A stretch of DNA of 64,000 nucleotides from Siphonodentalium dalli (GCA_032622095.1 CP136068.1:126797989-126861988), one strand, 5' to 3'; counted from the stretch's first letter, positions 37,756 to 49,009 are shown. Numbers and translations: made by a program. Notes: generated from the letters alone by a model not told the origin.

Positions 37756-37967
37756 CACACATGATGCCAAAATCTGAAGCGATGAAGTTCTTAACTAAGA
37801 GAGGCTCGAGTGTGGGAATCACATGTGAATGTTGCTACAACGCCTGTGGCTGGTCAGAAATGGTTGCTTACTGCCAGAACCCCCCAAGCATGAAAAGATC
37901 TATGACATCACACGATCTGAGGGCGCTGCCATATATGGACAAGGATGATTTGTCTATGGATATGTGA
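37756..37967 (+). CDS. ilp: Insulin-related preprohormone, exon 2 (end of C-peptide, A chain, C-terminal extension)
   Basis: Encodes residues 72-141. The C-peptide is short (66-87, ending in the KR pair 86-87). The A chain begins GSSVGITCECC and carries Cys95, Cys97, Cys98, Cys102 and Cys111. CC-x3-C-x8-C is the insulin A-chain signature, and the additional Cys95 (the ITCECC arrangement) is the partner expected for the extra B-chain Cys27. A third dibasic site (KR, 118-119) follows the A chain and would leave a 22-residue acidic tail ending DLSMDM. The acceptor (CTTTTTCAG) and phase fit exon 1. The stop is TGA at 37965. A run of 15 A follows about 23 bp later, with AATAA-like sequence but no canonical AATAAA close by, so the 3-prime end is unresolved. 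Confidence 0.93.
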
Positions 37968-39212
37968 GGGTCGACGAAATAATGAAATACAAAAAAAAAA
38001 AAAAATAACATCCATGCAATCGTCAAAAAATCACTTATTAATCTAGATGGAGATCATGTTACACCTGTTCAAACCCGTCGCATCGGCGCTAAAATGTTCT
38101 ATATCCATTTTTTTGGGGTATTTTGTGGGGAAACTCAATTTGAAAATGTTACCACCTTGTTTTCGTATATGTCTGCTTTATTTTCACCTTAATATGTTGT
38201 TTTCATTTAATCATTGGAAACGAATAACTTATAAGTGTTAATTGTCTTGCTTAAATGTCAGTATTATTCTTGTAATTCTTTGACATGTGTTTGGAGATAG
38301 AACACTTCGCTGAACAACTTAGCTTTTATCGTGAGTGCAAAAGTTGTTTTTAGGTTTTTAAATCATTCCAAAGTACACAACTCGCACATTATATCATTTT
38401 CCGTGCTGCTTTAAGCCTTTAACCAAAGAATTCAACTAGAATTAAGATTATCACATATTAGAGTACGAAAACACTATTTCCAGTCAGGCAATTTGACGGC
38501 TATTAGTCCCCATTGTTTACCATTGTCGGGTCCGAGACAGAACATTATAATCCTGAAATTTATGCGATCACGCGTTACAAAACACTTTATAGCCTTGAAA
38601 ATACCGGGTGGTTTCTAGAACACCAAAGTGTGCGGAACATCTTGATATATAAGTCAAATTACACATGCGGGGTGGATGGAGTCGATTTGAGATTATAGAT
38701 GCGCGCACTATGAGTATACCACCGATAGAGGTCAATGACGAGTGTAGCTCTTACGAAATTACCCCCTCTACCAATGCTATACTCAATGTCTTGTGTTTTT
38801 CGGACAGAAAATACCGTTATCTCATTTTTCCCGCCAAAATGGATATAGAACATTTTAGCACCGAGGCGATTGCTCAGACCTGTTCTGACGGGGAACTTAA
38901 TTAAATCTAACAGTTTTATTGAAGTGTTTTGTCAGCTACATGCAATTCATTCTGGCTTTATCTAGACAATTTTCAAATGAATATGGATAGTTCAGTTTCT
39001 CTGAATAATGCAGAATGAATTGTAACCTACAAAGGTCTAAAATAAATAAATGTGACATTTCTTCACATTACGTGTAGGTGCTGGCAGCGGTAAGTCCTGC
39101 GTAGGGGACTGAACTCTGCATGGAGCTTGGAAACTTTATAGCGTTGACTAAATTAATGCTGGTAATAAATTTCCTTGTTAATAATATCTGATCCTTGTTA
39201 ATGTATATCACC
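37968..39212. other. Downstream region of the insulin-related gene, no gene seen
   Basis: Contains an A15 run near 37991 and otherwise AT-rich sequence. Part of it may be 3-prime UTR. Frames of 60-79 codons (38513-38904) have no recognisable features. Confidence 0.4.
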
Positions 39213-39757
39213 GTTTATTATATACTTGCCCATGAATTATAAGGTTTTAGCAGTGAGATATAAGTGATAGCCCACTAGTGAGTGATATCAGCTTGAAATT
39301 TCTGAAGTATTGACATTCATTGGGGGCCATAGGCAAGTAACTAAAGTATATAATAAACAGAATGTCCACACTTTTTCAGTGGATATGGGTTAAATCTCAT
39401 TCGTGATGACAAAAACATTTGAATTTCCACGAGTGGCTAAATTCAATGTTTTGTCATCACTCATGAGATATAACCCATATCCACTGAAAAAGTGTGGATA
39501 TCCTCTATTTATTATATACTTGCCCATGAATTATAAGGTTTTAGCAGTGAGATATAAGTGATATCCCACTAGTGAGTGATATCAGCTTGAAATTTCTGAT
39601 GTATTGACATTCATTGGGGGCATAGGCAAGTAACTAAAGTATATAATAAACAGAATGTCCACACTTTTTTCAGTGGATATGGCTTAAATCTCATTCGTGA
39701 TGACAATAACATTTGAATTTCCACGAGTGGCTAAATTCAATGTTTTGTCATCACCCA
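39213..39757. repeat. Two tandem copies of a 295-bp palindromic unit (second copy interrupted)
   Basis: Unit 1 is 39213-39507. Unit 2 starts at 39508 and is cut at 39757 by the foldback transposon; its last part resumes at 44604. Each unit contains two hairpins: TTTATTATATACTTGCC with its inverse near AGTATATAATAAA, and CCACACTTTTTCAGTGGATA with its inverse. Unit 1 gives the uninterrupted sequence of the insertion site. Confidence 0.85.
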
Positions 39758-42700
39758 TAGTGTAGTGACTTAGCGACAAAATTTTGTCATATTGGAACGG
39801 ACTGGCCAAAAGTGCCATTTTTTTATATTATGTCAAGTTAGGTGTGCTCTTTCAGGAAGTGAACTAGAAACAGGTTTCTGATCAATATTAACCCTTGTTT
39901 CCAGTATAAATCCAAGATGGCGGCCAACTTCAATCATTATTTCACCATGACTCTCCAACTGGTATACAATTTAAGGCACATGCATAATAAAGGCGTCATT
40001 CCATCCGGCATTGTCATATTTTGAAGATATTAGCAATCCAGGCTGACCAAATTTGAAAATTATCACTTTTTGTACCAAAAGCATGAAATTTTGTCATAAA
40101 ATCATTCTCGTTTCAATTATTTCGGAATAATAAACAGACAATTTCTCAAAACTGTTTCAGTGCAGATCAAAGGTTAAGATCTTAAAAATTTCAGAATAGT
40201 ATACTACAAACAAAATATACAACATCTAGGACAAATTCGTAACCATATTTTAGACATTTTGGATTATGTTACCCCTCACCCCAAAAATCATGAAATTTAG
40301 TTTCTGTGATAAACATCCGATAGAACATGGAAGAGAATCTATAAAGGACACTATTCGATCACATTTCTAAATACTGTAATTGCAATTACACACACAATGA
40401 CCAAAGTTGAAATTTACAACTTTTTCGACTAAAATATGCAATTTGGTAAGAAAATCCTCGTCATTTCAAATCTTTTGGTCCAATAAATGGTCATTTACAC
40501 ATAGGATATTTGCGATAGTTCAAAATGTTTGGTCTTAAATGTTTTGGACATATATACTGAAAACAATGAATACATTTTCTGTGATTAATATGTAACAACG
40601 TTTCAGAAAATTTGGTTTATGTTACCGTCACCCCCAAAAATCACGAAAATGTGACTTGGTTGTAAAGATTCAATAAATCTTTGGTTAAATCTTATATAGT
40701 GAGTTTGTCGATGACAATTAGTCATATATTGTTATGTAACAATCTCATTGACAGTATACTGTTTAAATTTACAATTGTATGCCTAAATAACAGCTATATT
40801 TTATGGTAAAATAACCATCATTTCAAATATTTTCAACCAATATATGGGCAATTTCTCAAACATTTCCCAAGATCGTATACCACATGCGCCTTGAAAGTTT
40901 CGAAAATGACTGTCGAATACAACACATTTAAAGGTGTATACATGTCATGTCTTGGTGAAATAGAATAAAATTCAAAAAATCTATTATACCATAAATAATT
41001 TGAAGGTTTTGACTTATATAATCTACAAATGTAGCATACAAGAGGGGGTATATATAGACATGTAGTTCAGATCACAACTTTAATTTGTCTATCATTAATA
41101 CACATAACATAAAGATGGTCTATCTTTGTTTATACTCTGTTCTTAAATTCACGTTTGTTATGTTGTACCTGTATAACTATAATGTGCACAGTCTTATCAT
41201 ACCAGCAGATAAAAAGCAACTCATAGATTGTCATGTTATAATCACCGGTGACCATGTTGATACATTGATACCATGTTGATAACAAATATTTTAGGCATTC
41301 TTAATATCACAATTACAACTGCATAATTATGAGCATGGTAAATCAGCTATTGCACATTTGCACCTGTTACAAGTTTTGGGATTTGCAACAACACTTGATG
41401 AGTTCTGAACATGCAGCTGCAGCTTATGGTAATGTAGTCCACAATGGTTTACATCCATGATCTTCAACTGTCCATTCCCAGTCATGCGGGCCATGTATTG
41501 GAATTGTTTATGTCATATGTGTACCACAATCCTGCCTGGTATATGGCTCATTGCTGTATTAGGGCCCCTTTTTACGACAAGTTTTGGAGAATTCTCTTCA
41601 TATGCCTCGTTATCAGCAACTTTTGACAACCTTTATTATAATTAATGGTAATGAAACGTTCGAGTTCTTTGAAAATATATTAGGACGAATCTAGTTGAAT
41701 AAAAGGTTGATTCACCTATAGAAGAAATATACATGTATCTGTGATAACGGGATAATATTTCATGCTATCCAGAAACTTTTTCTGCCCTTTATATGGAAGA
41801 ACAAAGTGGTATCAAAACCAGATATCGAATGAAAATTGGGTAGTGATAACAATTGTCATCGCCCAGAGCGGAAAATGTGCTGTTGTCATGGTACAATGCT
41901 TTAGTTTTGCCTGTTCCTAGAGAAACACATGTATCACCACCACTGTTAGCATCCGTAAACTTTGAAAACAGACCGATGACCATTACCAGGACATCTGTGT
42001 CAACAATCCGAGCACGGATGGTCGTCAGCCCACAAGAAAGCGCATGGATAATGTGCGGCACAATTCTAATATCGGCTTCCTCCTGACAACAGTGTCTCAA
42101 GATTTACTAGGAAGAATTTGCTATTTTGAGAGTTGACGAACATTCTGTCATGTTTAACACTTTATCATCATGTTCTGACGCATTACTTGTCAGGAATACA
42201 AAAAGTTCAAGCTTATTGTCAGAATGACGGAGGAAGTCGTTCCATTTTTTTAAAATCTTAGTTTGGCCACCAACTTTTCGTCCAAGACCTATACCACGAT
42301 TCTCATTAGTGCTGCCTTTTGTGCTTCCTTCAAAATACCTATCCCACACAACACACATGACATTAACACTTCTTAGTTTGTAGAGTAGAAACTTCATTGG
42401 TGACTGTGTAATAATTATAAGTACATGTAGATCTTATCGCAGGCACAATTATATGCACAAGAACGCCTCCATAAAATATCTTTCACGTACTTCCAATATT
42501 TTATTTCTTGTAATAGTGTGTTCGAACAACATTTGGGCAGTTCAAAAAACCCACTATTCCAAACGATCAAGTGCAGGAACAGGAGAACATCAAATTGAAA
42601 GGAAATGGAGCATTGATAGGTTTAACAGAGAGCTCATCAACAATAACGAGATGGCTATAACTCCCCGAACCAGATGTGTTTTTCTCTCATGAGAGTCGGC

Positions 42701-44603
42701 TATTTCCCCCGCCTTATCAACGGGAGATAAATTCAAGGGGACACAATCTGATTTGCTGGGATGTATCCGGAAAGCAATTGGAGATATATCGGACCCACCT
42801 AAAAATGTTCAGTGCAAGATATTTGATGGAGGCGTTCTTGTGGATATGATTGTACCTGCGATATAGTATCTACTTTTAATGATTACGCCCAGTCACTAAT
42901 GAAGTTTCTACTCTACAGACTAAGAAGTGTTACTGTCATATATATGTGGTGTGGGACATATGAAACGAGCTGCCTACCAGGTAGGATTGGGGTACACTTA
43001 TGTCATGCCAAGCTGCAGTTGTGTGCTCAGAACTCATTAAGTGTTGTTGCAAATCACAAACTTGTAACAGATGCAAATGTGAAAACGCTGATTTACCATA
43101 CACAGAGTTATGTAGATGTAATTGTGTGCTTAAAATATTTGTTCAACGTATAAACGCAGGCAGCGGTGATTATAACATGACAATCTATGAGTTGCTATCT
43201 ATCGGCTGGTATTATCAGTCTGTGAACATTATAGTTATATAACATAACAAACATGAATTTAAGAACACACTATAAACAAAGATAGGCCATCTTTATGTGT
43301 ATTATTGATTGACAATTTAAAGTTGTGACCTGAAATGCATATCTATATATACACCCCTCTTGAATGCTAGATTACATAAGTCAATGATATTGGGTCAAAT
43401 ATATCAATTAATGGTATTATAGACTCTTTTATATTTTTTTTATTTCACCAAAACATTACATGTATATACCCTTATATGTGTTGTATATATATTGGATGTT
43501 CATTTTCGAAACTTTTAAGACCGCATATTGTATATTATTGCATATTGCCATTCTATTGGTTGAACATATTTGAAATGATCAAATAAATTGTTATTAGGCA
43601 TACAATTGTTAATTTCAACAGTATACTGACAATGATATTGTTACATTATAATATATGATGAATTGCGATCGACAAACTCATTTTATAAGATTTAACCAAA
43701 GATTTATTGAATCCTTACAACAAGTCACATTTTCGTGATTTTTGGGGTGAGGGGTAACATAAACCAAGTTGTTACATATTAAACACATACAATGTATTCA
43801 TCGTTTTCAGTATATATGTCCAAAACATATAAGACTGAACACTGTGAACTATCGCAAATATTCTATGAGTAAATGACCATTTATTGGACCAAAATATTTA
43901 AAATGACGAGGATTTTCTTACAAAATTGCATATGTTTTGTCGAAAAAGATGTTATATTTCAACTTTGGTCATTGTGTATGTAATTGCCATTGCAGTATTT
44001 AGAAATGTGATCAAATAGTGTCCTTTATAGATTCTCTTCCATGTTCTATCGGATGCTTATCACAAAAACAATATTTCATGATTTTTGGGGTGAGGGGTAA
44101 CATAATCCAAAATTTCTAAAATACGGTTAAGAATGTGTCCTAGATATTGTATGTTTTGATTAGAGTATACATGTCCAAAAATGCTAAGACCTTAACCTTT
44201 GATCTACACTGAAACATTTTTGAGAAATTGTCTGTTTATTATTCCGAAATAATTGAAATGAGAATGATTATATGACAAAATTGCATGTTTTTGGTACAAA
44301 AAGTGATAAATTTCCAATTTGGTCAGCCTGGGTTGCTACTATCTTCAAAATATGACAATGTCAGGTTGAATGACGCATTTATTATGCATGCGCCTCAAAT
44401 TTTTATACCATTTGGAACGTCAGTGTGAAATAATGATTGAAATTGACCGCCATCTTGGATTTATACTGGAAACAAGGGTTAATATTGATCAGAAACCTGT
44501 TTCTAGTTCACTTTCTGAAAAAGCACACATAACTTGACAAAATATAAAAAAATGGCACTTTTGGCCAGTCCGTTCCAAAAATAAAAGCAAAGTCACTACA
44601 CTA
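39758..44603. mobile_element. 4.85-kb foldback DNA transposon with arms of more than 1.7 kb
   Basis: The ends are TAGTGTAGTGACTT and its inverse AAGTCACTACACTA. Almost the whole element pairs with itself: 39770-41430 with 43000-44590, and 42330-42470 with 42820-42970. Paired examples are ATAAATCCAAGATGGCGGCC / CGCCATCTTGGATTTAT and TTTCTGATCAATATTAACCC / GGGTTAATATTGATCAG. The left arm keeps about 0.9 kb (41430-42340, with coding remains) that the right arm lacks. A 3-bp target duplication (CCA at 39755, TCA at 44604) is suggested by comparison with the empty site in the tandem unit. The superfamily is not assigned. Confidence 0.85.
41789..42397 (-). pseudogene. Broken transposon-associated protein (DRYF / EEAD type)
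   Basis: One antisense frame of about 200 codons is interrupted by an in-frame stop near 42108. The first part contains VWDRYFEGSTKGSTNENRG and, later, NDFLRHSDNKLELFVFL. The second has QEEADIRIVPHIIHALS and ARIVDTDVLVMVI. I recall the same motif order (VFDxY, KNWxxFLR, NKTELFxFL, EEADTR, VRTVDTDVVVL) from large uncharacterised proteins that are multiplied in animal genomes and thought to be transposon-borne. The inverted counterpart at 42899 retains only the MKFLLYRLRSV start. Decayed and non-functional; family assignment is from memory. Confidence 0.55.
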
Positions 44604-44667
44604 TCATGAGATATAACCCATATCCACTGAAAAAGTGTGGATATCCTCTAAATATCAAGTTCGAGAG

Positions 44668-45690
44668 TGCATGATTTCAAGCCTGAGTTTAGTGTGCATG
44701 TCATTTGCATAATGATGCCTGAAGAGGGTGAATTTAGTGACGCTATAAGAGCGGGCTAGCATCACAAAATTCACCCTCTGGGGACCTCATTCTGCATGCC
44801 TCATCTGCTATAGACTCAGATTGCAGTTCCCAAATGGTGAATATTGTGATGTACACCCATTGGGAACCTCGATTATGCAATGTGTCGTCTGCCAATTTGG
44901 GGATATAGAGAAACTAAACTAAAAAAGAAATAAAACCTATATGAAGAAGTTTCTATATAAATTTGATAATAAAGAAACTTTCCAGAGAAGATGAGGCCTA
45001 AGCAGCGCATAAGATACTATGGGTGACGGGATGGGGTGGTGGGTGGGTACTACCTATATATGAGCGCCTGCGGCGCATAAGATACTATGGGTGGCGGGAT
45101 GGGGTGGTGGGTGGGTACTTCCTATATACGAGCGCCTGCGGCGCATAAGATACTATGGGTGGCGGGATGGGATGGTGGGTGGGTACTACCTATATACGAG
45201 TGCCTGTGGCGCATAAGATACTATGGGTGGCGGGATGGGATGGTGGGTGGGTCCTACCTATATACGAGCGCCTGCGGCGCATAAGATACTATGGGTGGCG
45301 GGATGGGGTGGTGGGTGGGTACTACCTATATACGAGCGCCTGCGGCGCATAAGATACTATGGGTGGCGGGATGGGGTGGTGGGTGGGTACTACCTATATA
45401 CGAGCGCCTGCGGCGCATAAGATACTATGGGTGGCGGGATGGGGTGGTGGGTGGGTACTACCTATATACGAGCACCTGCGGCGCATAAGATACTATGGGT
45501 GGCGGGATGGGATGGTGGGTGGGTACTACCTATATACGAGCGCCTGCTCAAATTTGAAACTTTCCAGAGAAGATGAGGTCTAAGCAGAATGAGGTCCCCA
45601 GAGGGTTAATTTAATTATGCTATCCCGCATAACGGGATCGTCAATCCTCATTCTGCAAATGACAGGCACCTCAGGCCTGCATGATTTAGT
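44668..45690. mobile_element. Foldback element E1, containing a 68-bp minisatellite
   Basis: The ends TTTAGTGTGCATGTCATTTG and CAAATGACAGGCACCTCAGG are inverted repeats, and inner copies of GAATGAGGTCCCCAGAGGG occur in both orientations. Apart from the minisatellite (45006-45555) it corresponds to E2 (46018-46474). No coding capacity. Confidence 0.7.
45006..45555 (+). repeat. 68-bp minisatellite, eight copies, G-quadruplex-prone
   Basis: The units begin GCGCATAAGATACTATGGG and contain GGGTGGCGGGATGGGG followed by TGGTGGGTGGG, four or more G-runs of at least three with short loops. Starts fall at 68-bp steps from about 45005 to 45481. Copies differ at a few positions (GATGGGG or GATGGGA, CGAGCGCCTGCGG variants). 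The array lies between direct 32-bp repeats (44974-45005 and 45556-45587) that differ at one base. All + frames stay open across much of it because the period is not a multiple of three. Confidence 0.93.
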
Positions 45691-46017
45691 CGATTTCTGT
45701 GTCGCTTACAATCTTGAAATTTCCCAGGGTAATCAATACAATAGTTAGCGTGAAATTGGCTCACAAAAATCATCTAAATCATGCAATCTTGAGCGGGACC
45801 TCGACTGCAGTGAAATTCATGTCTAAGGAACATGTATTGACAAAAAAATATTACATGCATTGTTTTTTCAATATTATAAAGTTCCATGGCAGATCTTCAA
45901 AAAATCTGTCCAGGTTATGATCTGGTGGAATATGATCTCTACGGTCAGAGTAGAGCAGAGATTTATGGCATGATCTACTATATAATTACTCTTAATCTAC
46001 TTCAACATTACTAATTG
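45691..46017. other. Spacer between foldback elements E1 and E2
   Basis: No gene or repeat recognised. Confidence 0.4.
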
Positions 46018-46474
46018 GATTCAGAACAAGGCTGCAAAGAGTGTGTCTGTCATTTGCAGAATGAGGTCCCAAGAGGGTGAATTTAGTGACACTATCCCAC
46101 ACAGCTGGCTAGCGTCATCAAATTCAACCTCTGGGGAGCTCATTCTGCTTAGGCCTCAACTGCTATGGGATACCCAGGATCAGATTGAAGTTCCCCAGTT
46201 GAAGTTGGTGATGTTCACCCATTGGTCACCTCGATTATGCATTTTATCTTCTTCAAATTAGGGGATATAGAAACTTCCCTGAAGGGAAATAGTAACTTAA
46301 AAGAAAAAATATTTAATTTAAGACTATAGATACTTCCCAGAAGATAAGGCCTAAGCAGAATGAGGTCCCCAGAGGGTGAGTTTGGTGATGCTGTGAGGGA
46401 TAGCATCACTAAATTCAACCTCTGGGGGCCTCATTCTGAAAATGACAGACACTATATCCAGGCCTGATTCAGAG
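46018..46474. mobile_element. Foldback element E2
   Basis: GTGTCTGTCATTTGCAGAAT at the left and ATTCTGAAAATGACAGACAC at the right are inverted repeats. Two internal hairpins carry GAATGAGGTCCCNAGAGGG and its inverse (46059-46150 and 46356-46438). The interior CCTAAGCAG junction is uninterrupted, so E2 is the form without the minisatellite. Confidence 0.7.
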
Positions 46475-46510
46475 GCATATGTTGCTTTAACCCTTTACCC
46501 AACAGAAGGA

Positions 46511-46773
46511 CCCTGTGCCAATGCATTCTCTTATATATGCGAGTCGACCATAGGTCGCCTCGCATATATAAGAGAATGCATTGGCTTAACACATTAAAAA
46601 TTATAAAATTGTTAAAGAATGTAAGAAAAAATGGTAAAAAGATATTTTTTAGGCCAATGCATTCTCTTATATATGCGAGGTAAAAAGATATTTTTTAGGC
46701 CAATGCATTCTCTTATATATGCGAGGCGACCTATGGTCGACTCGCATATATAAGAGAATGCATTGGCACAGGG
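46511..46773. mobile_element. Double-hairpin foldback element FB (dispersed copy)
   Basis: Same ends (CCCTGTGCCAATGCATTCTC and inverse) as the S copies but with a different AT-rich core. The right hairpin start is tandemly duplicated: a 46-bp stretch from GGTAAAAAGATATTTTTT through TATATGCGAG occurs twice. This copy lies 20 kb from the satellite block, so FB is an independent dispersed family. Confidence 0.85.
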
Positions 46774-47121
46774 CATAACTGTAACTATCACAATGTGGTC
46801 AAGGAGCCGATTCCAATGATATCCATATTTGTATGGTTCTATTGAGACAGACCGAAGATATTTTAGGCTGTTGAAGCTTTATTTGCCCGGTTTTGGCCGG
46901 TTTGTTGGGTAAAGGGTTAACTTGCTTGAGCTCTTGTGTTACAAATTGGTGGGATGTTAACCATTTTTTGTTATTGAATGGATTCTCGCACCCAGTTATA
47001 AAAGTATTTATTAATTAGCGACAGGTTAATCGGTCGCAATAAGTAGAAAGCTGCCTGTATCACAAGTATCAAAAGTCGGCCAATAAGTAAACCGAAGGCA
47101 ACAAATTAGTCAATGGTAACG
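46774..47121. other. Spacer without recognised features
   Basis: AT-rich; no gene or clear repeat seen. Confidence 0.4.
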
Positions 47122-47274
47122 TACAATAATGCCCTAAATAATCGACTCCTTAACCACAGCAGAATTATGGGTAACTTTTCAGGATTTAGTCTTGTTGCCA
47201 TTCATCGGAAAGCTCTCACTGATACCCATAATTCTGCTGTGGTTAAGGAGTCGATTATTTAGGGCATTACTGTA
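47122..47274. mobile_element. Palindromic MITE, copy P1 (internally deleted)
   Basis: Ends TACAATAATGCCCTAAATAA and inverse TTATTTAGGGCATTACTGTA. The arms ACCACAGCAGAATTATGGGT / ACCCATAATTCTGCTGTGGT are perfect. TA is present at both ends, suggesting a TA target. It lacks most of the right-hand inner arm. Confidence 0.85.
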
Positions 47275-47310
47275 AATGATGTCATACGGCAAAGAATATT
47301 GGGTCGATAG

Positions 47311-47416
47311 TAGTCCAAGTCTTCTCGTACTAAAACTGGCTAAGATATTGGGATGGAGGTGCCGGCACCTCCATCCCAATATCTTAGCCGGTTTTAGTAC
47401 GAGAAGACTTGGACTA
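47311..47416. repeat. Near-perfect 106-bp palindrome
   Basis: Centred on AGGTGCCGGCACCT (between 47363 and 47364). The arms run outward through CCAATATCTTAGCC and AGAAGACTTGGACTA with one visible mismatch. No loop at all, so it could extrude as a cruciform. Confidence 0.9.
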
Positions 47417-47571
47417 GGTCGATAGAAGATAGATTACAGTCGCTTTTGGATGAATTACGGATTGTCACTGTTTTTGGGCGTGAATATACATTGATGAACT
47501 ACAAGAAAAACAAATTGCTGGAATAATTGTTCATTTAATAAAGCACACAATGGTATATATCTATGTTAATA

Positions 47572-47788
47572 TACAGTAATGCCCTAATTAATCGACTCCA
47601 TAACCCCAGCAGAATTATGGGTAACTTTTCAGGATTTAGTTGGAAATATGGCTTGTTGCCATTCATCAAAATGCTCTCGCCGAGAGCTTTCCGATGAATG
47701 GCAACAAGCCATATTTCCGATTAAATCCTGAAAAGTTACCCATAATTCTGCTGTGGTTATGGAGTCGATTAATTAGGGCATTACTGTA
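47572..47788. mobile_element. Palindromic MITE, copy P2
   Basis: A 217-bp palindrome with arms of about 105 bp (TACAGTAATGCCC, GGTAACTTTTCAGGATTTAG, GGAAATATGGCTTGTTGCCA and inverses), centred on CTCTCGCCGAGAG. Flanked by TA. Confidence 0.92.
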
Positions 47789-48358
47789 TTCATCATGTGA
47801 AATAACAATTTCCAATGTTGCTAATTAATAAAATACTTACTGATTGGTTGTTTCCCCATGTTAGGTGGGAGAAACAACCAATTAATAACATATACTACTG
47901 GGATGTTCTATAGATTATTAATACCTGTTTGAACTTATTATCTAAAGATTTCCTAAGGAAACCACTTGTCAACGAGTATTTAGTAAAGAAAGGTTTAACC
48001 TCTGAATTTCAACCCCCTCCACCTCCAGTCTCATTCAAACTAGACAAAGGTTTCATTACAATCAATCAATCATTACATGGGCAACTTTATGCATTATCAG
48101 AATTTTCTCCAACCTGGGTAACTTTGTCACAATTTTTTGAACATGGCTAACTTCATTTCCAAAAAAAGAACCAATGATAGTGACCAATTTAATGTCAATT
48201 TGTGGTAAATGGCCGCCTAACTTGACATTGTTCTTTGCCCCCCTTTATTGTATTAGAACCGTCTGTTGTATTAATAATATGTCTTATGGAGATTTAGCAT
48301 AATTAAAAGGACAGTCCCAGGTTAAAGCACTGGTTATTCTTTCCCAGCCTCCCAAGGG
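47789..48358. other. Spacer without a convincing gene
   Basis: A short inverted repeat (TTGGTTGTTTCCCCATG / GTGGGAGAAACAACCAA) sits near 47840-47881. A 73-codon frame (47929-48150) with a Pro-rich stretch has no recognised family. Confidence 0.4.
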
Positions 48359-48739
48359 TTAAAGTGATGTGAAACACTCCGGTAGGGTGATCAAATAGAA
48401 ATGTAGAATAATCTTGCTCAAATTAGTTATTTTTAACGAATATAAATCAAAATTTACAACACACACCGTCATTCTTATATATCAATTAAATTCAATGACT
48501 CTCGATGGCGAAATCATTTGCATTGGTTTATCGCCATTAGTTGCGTCCCAAATCGAGATGTAAATATTTACAATTGCGCGTTATTCAGACGATGTTTTCT
48601 ATGGAGTGGTGTAGTCGATTTCGTTGAGATTTTCGGTGATCTCAGTAGAATTCTACATTGCTCCAGTTGGCACAGCGCCTGATCACTAGCTTATCAGTTT
48701 CGTGCTCCCGAACAAATCCATAATATGTCTTTAACAATG

Positions 48740-48945
48740 TACAGTAATGCCCTATATAATCGATACCTTAACCATAGCAGAATTATGGGTAACTTTTCAG
48801 GATTTAGTCGGAAATATGGCTTATTGCCATTCATCGGAAAGCTCTCACTGAGAGCTTTCCGATGAATGGCTACAAGCCATATTTCCTGAAAAATTACTCA
48901 TAATTCTGCTGTGGTTAAGGAGTCGATTATTTAGAGCATTACTGT
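48740..48945. mobile_element. Palindromic MITE, copy P3
   Basis: A 206-bp palindrome with the same arms as P2. It is inserted immediately inside the left TIR of the TTAA element, so it arrived after that element. Confidence 0.9.
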
Positions 48946-49009
48946 AATAATCAGAATGGAGTTTGTCAAGCTCATTATGTTATCTAAAATTAAAGGGTCA
49001 ATGACACTG

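Noticed and set aside
39060-39130. Possible small structured RNA (GTAGGTGCTGGCAGCGGTAAG region)
   Set aside because: No stable conserved fold or known family could be recognised by eye.
45087-45583. Repetitive Gly/Trp/Tyr-rich protein of the 68-bp minisatellite
   Set aside because: All + frames are open because the period is not a multiple of three; no start context or flanking coding sequence.
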